Below, in pieces: positions 39,067 through 50,262 of a stretch of DNA of 64,000 bases; the first letter of the stretch is position 1, and each line of letters opens with the position of its first letter. A program made the position numbers and the translations under genes. Source of the DNA: Vulcanisaeta distributa JCM 11217 (GTDB lineage Archaea; Thermoproteota; Thermoprotei; Thermoproteales; Thermocladiaceae); contig NZ_BBBJ01000005.1 in the NCBI RefSeq assembly GCF_001316005.1, positions 123,551 to 187,550 on the forward strand. Direction: 5' to 3'. The notes under the pieces are model-generated. The model was not told where the DNA came from and made no database searches. It saw nothing but the letters and a program-made list of their open reading frames with translations.

Positions 39067-40320
39067 ATGTCCTCAAGGGTGAAGATACCTGAGGATGGAG
39101 AACCAATAGTTGTTCAGGGTGGTGTATGGAACGTCCCAAATAAGCCAATAATACTCTATATCGAGGGCGATGGAATAGGGCCTGAAATAACGAATGTGGC
39201 CATTAAGGTGATTAATAAGGCCGTTGAGAGGGCCTATGGAAGCTCAAGGGAGATTAAGTGGGTTAAGGTTTATGCTGGTGAGGAGGCTGAGAAGGTTTAT
39301 GGTAATAGGTTCCCTGAGGAGACGATAAACCTAATCAGTAAGTATAGGGTTGTTCTGAAGGGACCGTTAGAGACTCCCATTGGTGGTGGCTGGAGGTCAA
39401 TAAACGTTGCCATTAGGATGCTCCTAGACGCGTACGCCAATGTTAGGCCAGTTAAGTACATGCCAGGTCTTGAATCACCACTTAAGCATCCTGAGAGGGT
39501 TGACATGGTGATCATTAGGGAGAATACCGATGACCTGTACAGGGGGGGTATTGAGTGGAGTTGGGATAGCCCTGAGGCGGCTAAGTTGAGGAAGTTCCTT
39601 AAGGAGGAGCTGAAAGTAGATCTTGAGGACGATACTGGGATAGGCATTAAGCCAATTAGCAAGTATAAGACGCAGAGGGTCGCAAGATTCGCCTTTAAAT
39701 TCGCGATTGAGAATAAGAGGAGGTCAGTAACGATAATGCACAAGGGCAACATAATGAAGTACACGGAGGGCGCCTTCAGGGAGTGGGCTTATGAGGTCGC
39801 ACTTAAGGAGTTCAGGGACTACATAGTTACTGAGGAGGAGGTGAATAAGCTCTATGGTGGTAAGGTACCGCCAGGCAAGATACTTGTTAACGACAGGATA
39901 GCCGACAACATGTTCCAGCAGATAATCACGAGACCTGAGAATTACGATGTAATACTCGCACCCAACTTAAACGGTGATTACATAAGCGATGCTGCCGGAG
40001 CCCTCATAGGCGATATTGGAGTGCTCGGCGGTGCAAATGTCGGTGATACCGGCGGTATGTTTGAGGCCGTACACGGCACAGCACCTAAGTATGCCGGTAA
40101 GAACGTGGCCAACCCAACGGGTATAATTAGGGCTGGGGGGGAATTAATGCTCAGGTTCATGGGCTGGAGAGAGGCTGCCGACCTAATTGATAGGGCGATA
40201 ACCGAGGCCATTAACCAGAAGAAGGTCACGCAGGACCTAGCCAGGTACATGGGTGTTCAACCACTGGGTACTAAGGAGTTTGGTGATGCATTAATAGAGA
40301 TAATTGATCAATTGAAATGA
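39067..40320 (+). CDS. icd: Isocitrate dehydrogenase
   Basis: Complete 417-residue NADP-type isocitrate dehydrogenase. YIEGDGIGPEITNVAIKVIN, LKGPLETPIGGGWRSINVA with the substrate Ser/Asn/Arg set, IIRENTDDLY, NVGDTGGMFEAVHGTAPKYA and MGW follow in order. RGGIEW and RAGGELML show an extra Gly compared with family RGIEW and AG-x-ML, at G7 runs. Confidence 0.9.
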   Translation: MSSRVKIPEDGEPIVVQGGVWNVPNKPIILYIEGDGIGPEITNVAIKVINKAVERAYGSSREIKWVKVYAGEEAEKVYGNRFPEETINLISKYRVVLKGPLETPIGGGWRSINVAIRMLLDAYANVRPVKYMPGLESPLKHPERVDMVIIRENTDDLYRGGIEWSWDSPEAAKLRKFLKEELKVDLEDDTGIGIKPISKYKTQRVARFAFKFAIENKRRSVTIMHKGNIMKYTEGAFREWAYEVALKEFRDYIVTEEEVNKLYGGKVPPGKILVNDRIADNMFQQIITRPENYDVILAPNLNGDYISDAAGALIGDIGVLGGANVGDTGGMFEAVHGTAPKYAGKNVANPTGIIRAGGELMLRFMGWREAADLIDRAITEAINQKKVTQDLARYMGVQPLGTKEFGDALIEIIDQLK

Positions 40321-40388
40321 TAAACTCAATGCTGTGATTAATTAAAATTCAATTTATCATTAATTTAACTTTAATTTTAACTTTAAAA

Positions 40389-41296
40389 TTACCGATTATC
40401 GGCAATTGCCAATTGCTGCGTTTCCTTTTCCCTAGGTTTAATGATGGGCGGCTTCGGATTTACATACTCATTAAGTGCCTTAACCACGAGGTCGACATCG
40501 CTTGGGTCGAGGTCCTTAAGTATTGGCCTATGGCTCCTATAATTAATAATGTCGCTTGGGTCAATCTCCACGGTCTTAACATCCTCCTCATAATACCTAG
40601 CCTTGATGAGCACGTTACCCAGTGGGTTAACCACGTGACTGCCTCCGAAGAACCCAAGCCCATCATACTGCCCCCCCACAGTGTTTACATAAACGGTGTA
40701 TGCCACGTTTTCAAGGGCCCTCGCCACCATGAATGTCTCGAAGTGAAGTCTCGACATATCCGGTGCTGCGCTTATGTATACATGCACCTCGGCGCCCTTC
40801 AGCATCATGGTCCTCGAAACCTCTGGATAGAATGCATCATAGCATATTGCGATACCTACCTTATGACCGTTAATGTTAATTACCGGTATATCGCCCTTGC
40901 CAATACCGAAGTACCTATACTCATCAAAAACGCCATATGATGGTAAGTGTCTCTTCCTATAAACGGCTAATACCCCATCAGGCCCCACGGCAACCGCCGT
41001 GTTATAAAGTACGTGAGTATCCTCATTTCTCTCTGCAAATCCAACTATAACGTGGCAATTCCTCCTCCTGGCTTCCATTACGAGTCTCGTAATAGTCCTA
41101 CCACTTATTGGCTCAGCAATTTGAAAGAACAAGTCCTTAGACATATAGCCTGGTAGGTAAAGCTCGGGGGGGTTACTATTAGGTCGGCCCCCCCATCGCC
41201 CACGCAGAGCGTATCCATCGCCTTAATCAGCCTATTTAGGTTGAATTCCACATCGCCAAGTTTGCTACTGTATTGCAGCAGGTGTATTCTAAGCAT
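40389..41296 (-). CDS. Carbon-nitrogen hydrolase (nitrilase family), frameshifted
   Basis: Amidase with a Glu-Lys-Cys triad. Lys is in VYRKRHLPSYG, Cys in GIAICYDAFYPE; the Glu lies in the region of the break at the G and C runs 41166-41196, where the expected TPELYLPGY can be read across frames. ENVAYTVYVNT and GGSHVVNP follow. About 300 residues. It is divergent from nadE, 87 bases apart, and resembles the glutaminase domain fused to NadE in other organisms. Confidence 0.75.
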
Positions 41297-41383
41297 TAAT
41301 TAATGGCGCATGTGGGGAATTAAAAATACAAACTCCATTTTGCAAATGAGTAAGCATTAAAAGTCCGTGATTATCAGTTACAT

Positions 41384-42254
41384 GTGCCTAAGATAACCCT
41401 TGAGAACCTAATACGTATTGATTATGAATACGTGACTCAGAGAATCGTAGACTTTATTAGGTCGTATGTTAAGGATGCGGGAGCAACAGGCGCGGTCATT
41501 GGGCTTAGTGGTGGTGTTGACTCCAGTGTTACGGCATACCTACTCGTTAAAGCCTTGGGTAGGGATAGCGTCATTGGTTTAATACTGCCGTATAAGACCA
41601 CGCCCCCCTGAGGACATTAGGGATGCTAAGTATGTTGCGGAGACCCTGGGCATCAAGTACTACTACATAGATATTGGTAGGATTAGAAATGCCTTTGCTG
41701 AGTCAATACCTGAGTTTGATGAGGGCGATAAGATAGCCGTTGGTAATCTCCTCCCAAGGATTAGAATGACACTACTCTATTACTTCGCAAATAGGTTCAA
41801 TAAGGTTGTGGCAGGAACCGGAGATAAGAGCGAGTTATTGATTGGGTACTTCACAAAGTATGGCGATGGCGGCGTTGACATATTACCAATAGGCGACCTC
41901 TACAAGACCCAAGTCAGGTACCTGGGCAGATACCTCGGTTTACCCGATAACATAGCCTTTAAGCCGTCAAGTCCAAGGCTCTGGGAGGGTCAAACAGCTG
42001 AGGGTGAGCTCGGCGTTAAGTATGAGGATGTTGATGTGATTCTACACGCACTCGTTGACTATAGGATGAGCGTTGAGCAGGCGGCTGAGGCCACGGGTAA
42101 GCCCATTGAGCTTGTGCAGACCGTGTGGCGTAGGGTATTGAATACCGAGCACAAGAGAAAACCGCCAATAGTGCCTAGGATTTCCATGAGGACCTTAGGT
42201 ATCGACTGGAGAATGCCCGTGAATAAGACCGGGGTGAGCGAGTTCATGGAATAA
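41384..42254 (+). CDS. nadE: NAD synthetase NadE, frameshifted
   Basis: Amidates nicotinate adenine dinucleotide, last step of NAD synthesis. [20 protein letters not shown] is the PP-loop; [20 protein letters not shown] and [19 protein letters not shown] are the other substrate blocks. A run of six C (41604-41609) breaks the frame after [10 protein letters not shown]; five give [17 protein letters not shown]. Joined length about 290 residues. TATA-like gcattaaaagtc lies 26 bases before GTG 41384. Confidence 0.9.
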
Positions 42255-42288
42255 GCCTTAATAATTCTAGGTCAATCATTACTTAAAA

Positions 42289-42804
42289 ATGAGTAAACCA
42301 TTATGGCATGTTATTGAGGATCCGGCATACATCATTAATTTATACGCGGGCGTTGTGATAACGCTAATGCTCATAGGCGCCGTAGTGATTTATGTATTAA
42401 CGCAGTCAATTATTGACGCAGCGTTCACATCACTACCACCAATATTTATAGCACTAATAATGATTGCCGCTAAGAGGGTTATTAAGAGGAATGAGGTTAT
42501 CATGTACCCTGATAAATTCATCGCATTAAGAGGTTCTGAGAGAATTGAATTACCAATATACGAGATAACCAGGGTTAGGGTAAGGCCCGTGATTAATACC
42601 GTTAGAGTCATCAACATGAGGCTAATACCGATATCCTCAATACCAAGACTCAACACCTGGTCCGTAACCTTCATTTCTGGTGATAGGGAGATTGTTAAGG
42701 TGTGGATTAATGAGAGTGAATTAGATAAATTAAGGGCGGTAATTAGGAAGTTGTGTAATGAGAGGTTAATATGTATAAACATTGAAAATGCTATGTCCAT
42801 TTAA
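42289..42804 (+). CDS. Membrane protein with PH-like domain, unknown function
   Basis: A 171-residue protein with two helices (about residues 18-40 and 44-64) followed by a beta-rich domain (EVIMYPDKFIALRGSERIEL, WSVTFISGDREIVKVWI) like a bacterial PH domain and a final helix. Its stop overlaps the QueF-like ATG. Function unknown. Confidence 0.5.
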   Translation: MSKPLWHVIEDPAYIINLYAGVVITLMLIGAVVIYVLTQSIIDAAFTSLPPIFIALIMIAAKRVIKRNEVIMYPDKFIALRGSERIELPIYEITRVRVRPVINTVRVINMRLIPISSIPRLNTWSVTFISGDREIVKVWINESELDKLRAVIRKLCNERLICINIENAMSI

Positions 42805-43157
42805 TGATGAGGACGATAAAGGCGGGACCTGTTGATTATGTGCATCTTGAGACATCCTTTTCAGCAATATGCCCAGTGGATCGTAGCATTGATAATTACG
42901 TCATTGAGGTGGAGTATAAGCCAGCATGCAATGATGGTGGTTGTATCTATATAGAATTGAACAGCCTCAGGGAGTATTTAGATGGATTTAAAGACAGGGT
43001 TATTTATCACGAGGACCTAATTAACGAGTTAGTAAATGAGTTCGTAAGGACTCTAAATCCAATTGAAATAACGGTAACCCTCATAAGTAATTATAAAGGC
43101 ATTAAATATGTAATAAGACGTAATATCAATAAACAAGATTCCCAACACGCACCTTAA
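42804..43157 (+). CDS. QueF-like archaeosine synthase
   Basis: A 117-residue tunnelling-fold protein. FSAICPVDRSIDNYVIEVEY places the catalytic Cys as in QueF, IYIELNSLREYLDGFKD holds the substrate Glu, and VIYHEDLINELV the His-Glu. In crenarchaea, QueF-like turns preQ0 in tRNA to archaeosine with ammonia instead of reducing it; the short single-domain form fits. It overlaps the membrane protein upstream by one base and moaA at its 3' end. Confidence 0.8.
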   Translation: MMRTIKAGPVDYVHLETSFSAICPVDRSIDNYVIEVEYKPACNDGGCIYIELNSLREYLDGFKDRVIYHEDLINELVNEFVRTLNPIEITVTLISNYKGIKYVIRRNINKQDSQHAP

Positions 43158-44099
43158 TCTTTATCCTACTTAAGTCACCAGATGCGCCCTCTACGAAATT
43201 AGGCTTTCTTAATGAGTTTGCGTATATCATAGCCTTCATCAAGCCCTCTCTATCCCTCGCCTTTATGTACGGCCATAGGTCAACAACGGGCTCCTTATAT
43301 AGCAGGTCTTTAACCTACCATCACTTGTCAGCCTCATTGTGGTGCAACCTGCACAGAATGTTGGATTGTTATAGTTCTTAACTATCTCAACCTTAACTCC
43401 ATCAACCTCGTAAATGGGCCTATTATGGAGATCCTTCCTCGTCCCCAGTAACTTGCCGTGCTTATTCAACCAATTAATTATGTCGCTTAAGTCATCGTAG
43501 TATCTGGCAAATACGGGGGGGAAGCCATCACCCATGGGCATCAACTCTATTAGCTGAAGAACGAAGCCGTACTTAGCGGCAAACCTTATCATCATTGGTA
43601 TCTCGTCCGTGTTAAGCCCCCTTAGCACAACCACGTTCAGCTTTATTTGCTTAAAACCCAGCCCACTCACATAGTCAATATTCTCAAGAACCTTATCTAA
43701 GGCATCAACTCCAGTTATGAACTTATACTTCCTACGATCTAATGAATGAAGAGATATGTTTAATCTACGTAACCCATGATTAAGTAACTCCTCAGCATAA
43801 ACATCAAGTAAATAACCATTAGTTGTTAATGAGAGGTCCTTAGGATCAACCTTATTTATTTCATCCACAACCTTGACAATATCTCTACGTAACAATGGCT
43901 CACCACCTGTTATCTTAAAATCATCAACACCCAATTCCTTAGCCACAGAGGCCACAAAACCAATGTCCTCGGCACTTAACTCCCTACTCAAAAACTTACC
44001 CTGCCCCTCAAAGTGACAAAAGATGCATCTGTAATTACATACGCTGTTGACCACGATCCTAAGCTTTAACCAGGGTCTCCCATAATTATCAATTAGCAT
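43136..44099 (-). CDS. moaA: Molybdopterin cofactor synthesis protein MoaA, frameshifted
   Basis: Radical SAM GTP 3',8-cyclase for the pterin of molybdenum and tungsten enzymes. NSVCNYRCIFCHFEGQG binds the first cluster; KITGGEPLLRRD and SLTTNGYLLD follow; the second cluster Cys are CAGCTTMRLTSDGRLKTC. The last part (KEPVVDLWPYIKARDREGL) is shifted near 43302 and ends at 43136. ATG 44099 is the likely start. It can supply the cofactor of the oxidoreductase at 52.8-54.7 kb. Confidence 0.85.
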
Positions 44100-44155
44100 T
44101 ATGATGACATAGCCTAATTGCGCATTTAAAATCATTATTCCTGCATTAATTATGA

Positions 44156-45268
44156 TTAATCAATGAATTTATTACCATGAATCTTATCGGTGAGGTAATC
44201 ATGGAGGAACTTAAGGCCGTGGGTTGATAATGCCTCAATCTCAACCTTCTTCTTAGTCCTCAGGAAGAGCTCAATCTCCTTCTTCCAGTGATCACTCTGG
44301 AACCAGGGATACCTAAGCAATTCCTGGGCTCTCTTCAAATCCCTATCCGTAGCCTTTATCACGTACTCATCACTAATCTTGTAAGCACGTATGTCCGTCG
44401 CGGTGACGCCCACGAACTTGGCCTCAGGAGTTGCCAATCTATCACTCTCATAACTGAGCTTTATCGAACCGCTCTTATAGACGCTGTATATGTACCACCC
44501 ATATGGATCACCGTCAGTCAATACGTAGACTGGCAATCCATACTCCTCATTAAGCCTCCTGACAAACCTCCTCGTTGCCCTATCCGGCATGCCCTTCGCA
44601 GTTACCAACAAGCAACTCTCCTTATTCCAGAAACCCTCCCTATTGAGCCTCTGGAATATTGCGTCTTTCTCAATAACGAGCACGTAATTAGCCTCAACCT
44701 TAACGATTTCGAGATCATCAGGATTCGGCGGAAGGCTCAGTGCAGTATCGCCAAGCTTCGTTGCATCTATCTCAAAGCCCTTTGACCTAACGATTATTGG
44801 CCCCCCCACGACCTTACCCTTAACATCAGCCGAAAGTCCCATCTCCTCCCTGAGGATTCCGGTGGCCACCTCGATATCCTCAATGACAGCGTTGGACTCT
44901 GACTGCTCATCCCATGTGTTCTCCCTAATGACCTTATTTATTATATCAGCCTTAAACTCCATGGTGTGTTTACCATTGTAATATAGGTCCCTTATCGTTG
45001 GGTAAACACCCTCCCTAATCGCTTGAACTATTAGCCTAAGCATTAGCATTGTCTGCATGAATCTCTTGGACTCCTTGAGATCGAGGAACTTCCTCCTCAG
45101 TTTCTCAGGGCCGAGTACCAGCATCTTCTTCTTTGGGTCCCAAATAGTGTTGCTGAGGGTTCTCGATGGTATTTCGAGAATTGGTTCCTCATTATTGAGT
45201 ATCATGTTTGTTATGGAACTTCCCCAATCCTCAAGAACCTTAAGTACCTCATCTCTGTTCTTAGCCAC
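44156..45268 (-). CDS. top6A: DNA topoisomerase VI subunit A
   Basis: Complete 370-residue Spo11-like subunit that makes double-strand breaks. The catalytic Tyr is in TIRDLYYNGKH; the Toprim metal site is EKDAIFQRL with VYVLTDGDPYGWYIYSVYKS. Subunit B is not adjacent here. ctataaaaactt at 45288-45299, read on the minus strand, is a TATA-like box 26 bases before the start. Confidence 0.9.
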   Translation of the reverse strand: MAKNRDEVLKVLEDWGSSITNMILNNEEPILEIPSRTLSNTIWDPKKKMLVLGPEKLRRKFLDLKESKRFMQTMLMLRLIVQAIREGVYPTIRDLYYNGKHTMEFKADIINKVIRENTWDEQSESNAVIEDIEVATGILREEMGLSADVKGKVVGGPIIVRSKGFEIDATKLGDTALSLPPNPDDLEIVKVEANYVLVIEKDAIFQRLNREGFWNKESCLLVTAKGMPDRATRRFVRRLNEEYGLPVYVLTDGDPYGWYIYSVYKSGSIKLSYESDRLATPEAKFVGVTATDIRAYKISDEYVIKATDRDLKRAQELLRYPWFQSDHWKKEIELFLRTKKKVEIEALSTHGLKFLHDYLTDKIHGNKFID

Positions 45269-45347
45269 GGCTCATGACAGAGCGCTCACTATAAAAACTT
45301 AACGCCGTGAGGTCATGCTTTAATACTCCAACCCTGTAGTTAATTAC

Positions 45348-46297
<950 letters not shown>

Positions 46298-46379
46298 TAA
46301 TTTACCATGCCCCCCCACCTCAAATTAAATGTTGCAGAGTGTGTAAGTTTTATTAATTAAGGAACCGCCACCACCTTGT

Positions 46380-48316
46380 ATGACGGGGGGGTATAATAAA
46401 TTACTAGGCATTGCAGCATTGATAATATTAACCTTAGCACTAAGCACATTTGCATTAGCGGGTGGATGGCAACAAGTGATTACGTATGTTAGGTCAATGA
46501 CAATACATGCGCTGGCGGTTTCATCGAATGATAGTGGCGCCGTAATTAACATAACAATAACGGCCATGAGACCAGGCTCAGGCTACGTATACGTAGCATC
46601 AAGCCCACTACCAACTGCTGAGAGTGGTACGTTCCTATCATCATCCCAAATAGCGGCGCTAGTCGCCACTTACCTCGCAAACCAACCATTTAATAAGTAT
46701 GATTTCCTAATAAATGTTGAGCCGACAACCCTCGAGATAGGTGGTCCATCAGCAAGCGGTTATATGACAGTAGCAATGTGGGCATTAATAACGAATCACA
46801 CGTTAAATCCCGATGTTGTGATGACAGGGATGATATTGCCAGACGGCTCAATAGGCCCCCCCGTTGGTGGCTTACCCGCCAAGATTAAGGCGGCTGCCCA
46901 GGAAGGTTATGAAGTAGTGTTAATACCCTATGGACAACAAATATACCAGACCAGCACTGGGCAGGTAATTAATCTAATAAGTTATGGGAGAAGCCTCGGT
47001 ATTGATGTAATACCTGTGATGAGTGTTAGGCAAGCTATTTACTACTTCACTGGCGTGAACATGTCAATACCAGCAATACCACCGCAGGCGCTTAAGACCT
47101 CCGCGTACGTTAACGTTACGAAATTCCTATGGATGAGGATATACAGTAGGATAGTGAGTACTGGTGCAATAAACTCCACAGACCCCCCCAACGTTTCTAG
47201 GTACATTAATGAGGCAATAAACTACGCTAATCAGGCATGTATTACACAGCCGCAAGCCTTGGATTCCAGGGACTAATCAATTATTACCAGGATGAAATGC
47301 AGAACTATACGGCCCCACAATTGGAGAACTTACTCAATCAATTAAATAATGAGTTGCAGTACTACGAAAATGCATTACAGCATTATAACGTGACAACCGC
47401 CAATATCGACATAGTAATTGGTATTTACGATAGGATCTTTGACGCTCAACAATCACTAAGCGCTGCATCGCAGGACCTGGCGAGTAATGACATAAGCGAC
47501 GCAATAAGCAACCTCGCCTATGCAAAGGCTAGGATAGAGACTCTAGGTGATTGGCTAGCGGTACTAAATGCTATAAAGGGTGGGGCGCCAATATCGAAGG
47601 AGTACCTTGAGGAATTAACGAGTATGTACCTGGTGTATGCACAGTCAATAACTGAGTACACGCTCTCCCTATCAAATGCCGTGGGTGCTTCAAGCTTCGT
47701 TCAGAGTATGAACTCGGTGACGCAGGAGGTTCAGGAGGCTCAGAATAATTACCAAAACGGCCTTTACCCATTGGCACTTGCGCAAAGCCTCGATGTCATC
47801 TCGAGCAATGATGCGATGCTGCACTTACTATTTACACCAATAATAAATGGGCAGGTAAACACTCAGTACCTAGTTAATATTACGGATTACGTGAGGAAGT
47901 TAGCAGTATTCAACACGTATGAGGCGGAGAACAATTGCAATCTATTCCCAATGCTAGCAATATCATATATAGACTTCGGTAATTATTACCTGGCTAGGTA
48001 TAACTCAACCGGTAACATAAACGACTTAGCAGCTGCACTTCAACTCTATGAATTGGCGGCCTCATACTCACAGGCCCTTTATGAATTAGCCTCATCAACA
48101 AACTCGTGCAGCGCCACATTTGCAGTATCAAGTATTGTGCCAATAAATGTAAATAATACCGTAAATGCAGTATTGAATGCACCCTATAATCAATTAGCCA
48201 GTTATAACGCAGCACCCCCCCTAGCGGTGGGTATCGCGTTAGTTGCACTCGCCGTGGGGGGGATCGCCATATTCTCAATAAAAAGCCTAAAAACAACCTC
48301 ATCCAAGCTTGATTAA
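46380..48316 (+). CDS. Membrane-anchored Lon-like serine protease (COG1750 type), frameshifted
   Basis: A signal-like helix (residues 8-27) precedes an S16 Lon-type proteolytic domain. TLEIGGPSASGYMTVAMWAL has the nucleophile Ser and GLPAKIKAAAQEGYEVVL the Lys of the dyad. After a shift near 47250 (NYANQACITAASLGFQGL), about 340 helical residues rich in Asn and Gln follow, ending in a transmembrane helix (VGIALVALAVGGIAIF) and a basic tail. The protease domain thus faces outside. Many N-x-S/T sequons. Confidence 0.7.
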
Positions 48317-48954
48317 ATGAACATCATAGCAATATTAATAATGGACTTCTTCATAAGCTTCATAGCCAATGCACTGCCATTCTTTGGCGAAGCATATACG
48401 GTGTACGCATCACTAACGTTACTAAGCATTAAGCCATCTATTCAGTACGTAGCCCTAGTAATCATTATAACGGCTCTTGGAGCATCAATTTCTAAGAACG
48501 TATCATACGCCTTAGGCTATGCACTGAAAAGACCCCTCAGGAGGACGAGCGCCGTGAAATTAATAATGCTGTTGTCTAATAATGCACCGCTGTGGATATT
48601 AGTAATAGTACTGGCGGCATTACCTGGGCTACCCCTTGACGACTATGTATACATAGGAACGGGGGGGCGGCGTCAATAAATCCCCCTAAAGTTAAACGCC
48701 TACATACTAATTGGCAAATTAATAAAGAGCTCCGTCGAAATACCGATTGAGCTTCTCCTCTTCTCATCAATATACGAAGCCCTTAAACCAAGCATGGGCT
48801 TAACAATATTCCAGGTAATCATGGCGATAATATTCACGGTACTCGCTTCGTAATATTCAAAATTGATTGGATAAAAATATACATGAAGCTCCAGGAGAAG
48901 ATTGGCGTATTACCAAGGATAAACGACCCAGAACAGCCACATAAATGCTTTTGA
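48317..48954 (+). CDS. Multi-pass membrane protein, possibly DedA/VTT-like, frameshifted
   Basis: Starts immediately after the protease stop. ANALPFFGEAYTVYASLTL, ISKNVSYALGYALKR and LPLDDYVYIGTG resemble the re-entrant loops of the DedA (VTT) family, but the match is weak. Breaks are at the G7 run 48661-48667 (five give GTGAASINPLKLNAYI) and near 48850. About 210 residues. Close coupling with the protease suggests shared function. Confidence 0.45.
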
Positions 48955-49004
48955 AGATAATAAAATTGATTTTAATGCGAAACAGCGATTTTTGCTCTTG
49001 ATCA

Positions 49005-49829
49005 TTAGGTCTGTACTATTCTCTTAGCGAGTGCGTAGATTAGTGGTATTACTATTATGCCAAAGGCTATTGCCAAGCCCCCCCATGACATGGCGTATAT
49101 TATCTGCGTTATATTGGCGAAGGGCTGCACTATTATTGCGACTGTGACCAGTATGAATATTGCGTAGAGTATTAGCCTTGCGTAACCGAGTACTGTCTTC
49201 ATCTCTGGGTGTTCCTTACTAATGTCGTTGATCGCCTTATTAACAATGCTGAAGCTAAATAGTAGGATTATTGATGCTATTATTATGTCGTAGAATAGGT
49301 ACGGGCTTATGTTGGGTATCCAATAGAAGATGGCTAGGTTAGCCGCTATCGTTATTATCACCGCATAAAGACCGAACCTAAGTACATTGATTACCGTTGC
49401 AAGTAACTCATCTGTAGTGCCCATCTTCTTCTGCATGTAGTCAACTAATACATCAACGAGTAATAAGCCCAGCGTCAGCAGTATAATGGCACCGGCAAGC
49501 GATGGTAGGTACTTAGCGATCATAGCAACCCAAACTGTGGCAGGCCCAAGACTTAACACTGAGAAGGCTATGGCAAGCGCTATCAAAATTATGAAGGCCT
49601 CAACAGCACCAGCAATAATACCAACAATCTCAGGGCTTAAACCAGCCTGTTTAATCAAGGCAGGCAAAAGCCTCTTAATGACCTTAGCCACAACGACCGC
49701 TATTGCATAGCCTATCAACGCTATTATTATGAAGAGTATTATCGACGGTATAGCAAGTATCAACTCACTTAACATACTAGACAAAGCACTGGATATTGAA
49801 GTAGTCGTTTGAAGTATGAGACCAGGCAT
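49005..49829 (-). CDS. Multi-pass membrane protein with MscS-type conserved helices
   Basis: A complete 274-residue protein with about seven helices. LIGYAIAVVVAKVIKRLLPA and LLVDVLVDYMQKKM resemble the conserved TM-helix repeat of MscS-like channel proteins, without the cytoplasmic beta domain. Channel function is inferred only. Confidence 0.55.
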   Translation of the reverse strand: MPGLILQTTTSISSALSSMLSELILAIPSIILFIIIALIGYAIAVVVAKVIKRLLPALIKQAGLSPEIVGIIAGAVEAFIILIALAIAFSVLSLGPATVWVAMIAKYLPSLAGAIILLTLGLLLVDVLVDYMQKKMGTTDELLATVINVLRFGLYAVIITIAANLAIFYWIPNISPYLFYDIIIASIILLFSFSIVNKAINDISKEHPEMKTVLGYARLILYAIFILVTVAIIVQPFANITQIIYAMSWGGLAIAFGIIVIPLIYALAKRIVQT

Positions 49830-49989
49830 CGAACATCATTCTTTGAGAACTTTTTAAGCATTACATTATAGATCAAAGTTGAAATATTATTAAAAACCAT
49901 ACTCCTTAGATAAAAGTCAAAAGATAAAAATAATAACACAATCGTACAGTAATACGTAATCATACAATAATCATAAAGAATTCAACTTC

Positions 49990-50079
49990 TGGTGCGGGGG
50001 GGGTGGGATTCGAACCCACGCAGGCCTTCGCCAGCGGATCTTGAGTCCGCCCCCTTTGACCAGGCTCGGGCACCCCCGC
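49990..50079 (-). tRNA. tRNA-Leu (anticodon CAA)
   Basis: A type II tRNA on the minus strand: acceptor GCGGGGG, D arm CCCGAGCCTGG, anticodon loop CTCAAGA with CAA, long variable arm, T arm GTGGG-TTCGAAT-CCCAC, discriminator A and encoded CCA. No intron. The 3' acceptor side has eight C where six would pair exactly. Confidence 0.9.
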
Positions 50080-50102
50080 AGGAATAATTTATTTTTCACG
50101 GT

Positions 50103-50110
50103 CTTTTTAA
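50103..50110 (-). promoter_or_regulatory. TATA-like box of tRNA-Leu
   Basis: On the minus strand ttaaaaag lies about 24-31 bases before the tRNA 5' end. Confidence 0.5.
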
Positions 50111-50262
50111 CTTTTTTGTTTCGATCTTCGATTTATTAGCCGCGCTTTCGTGGTTATGTTCATTTATTTATTTTCATAGATTCTTGTTCAGGTATAGTTT
50201 GTCAACGGATTAGGCAAAAATGCATTTTTATAAAGATATAAATTTCGAGGATTCATAACTAC

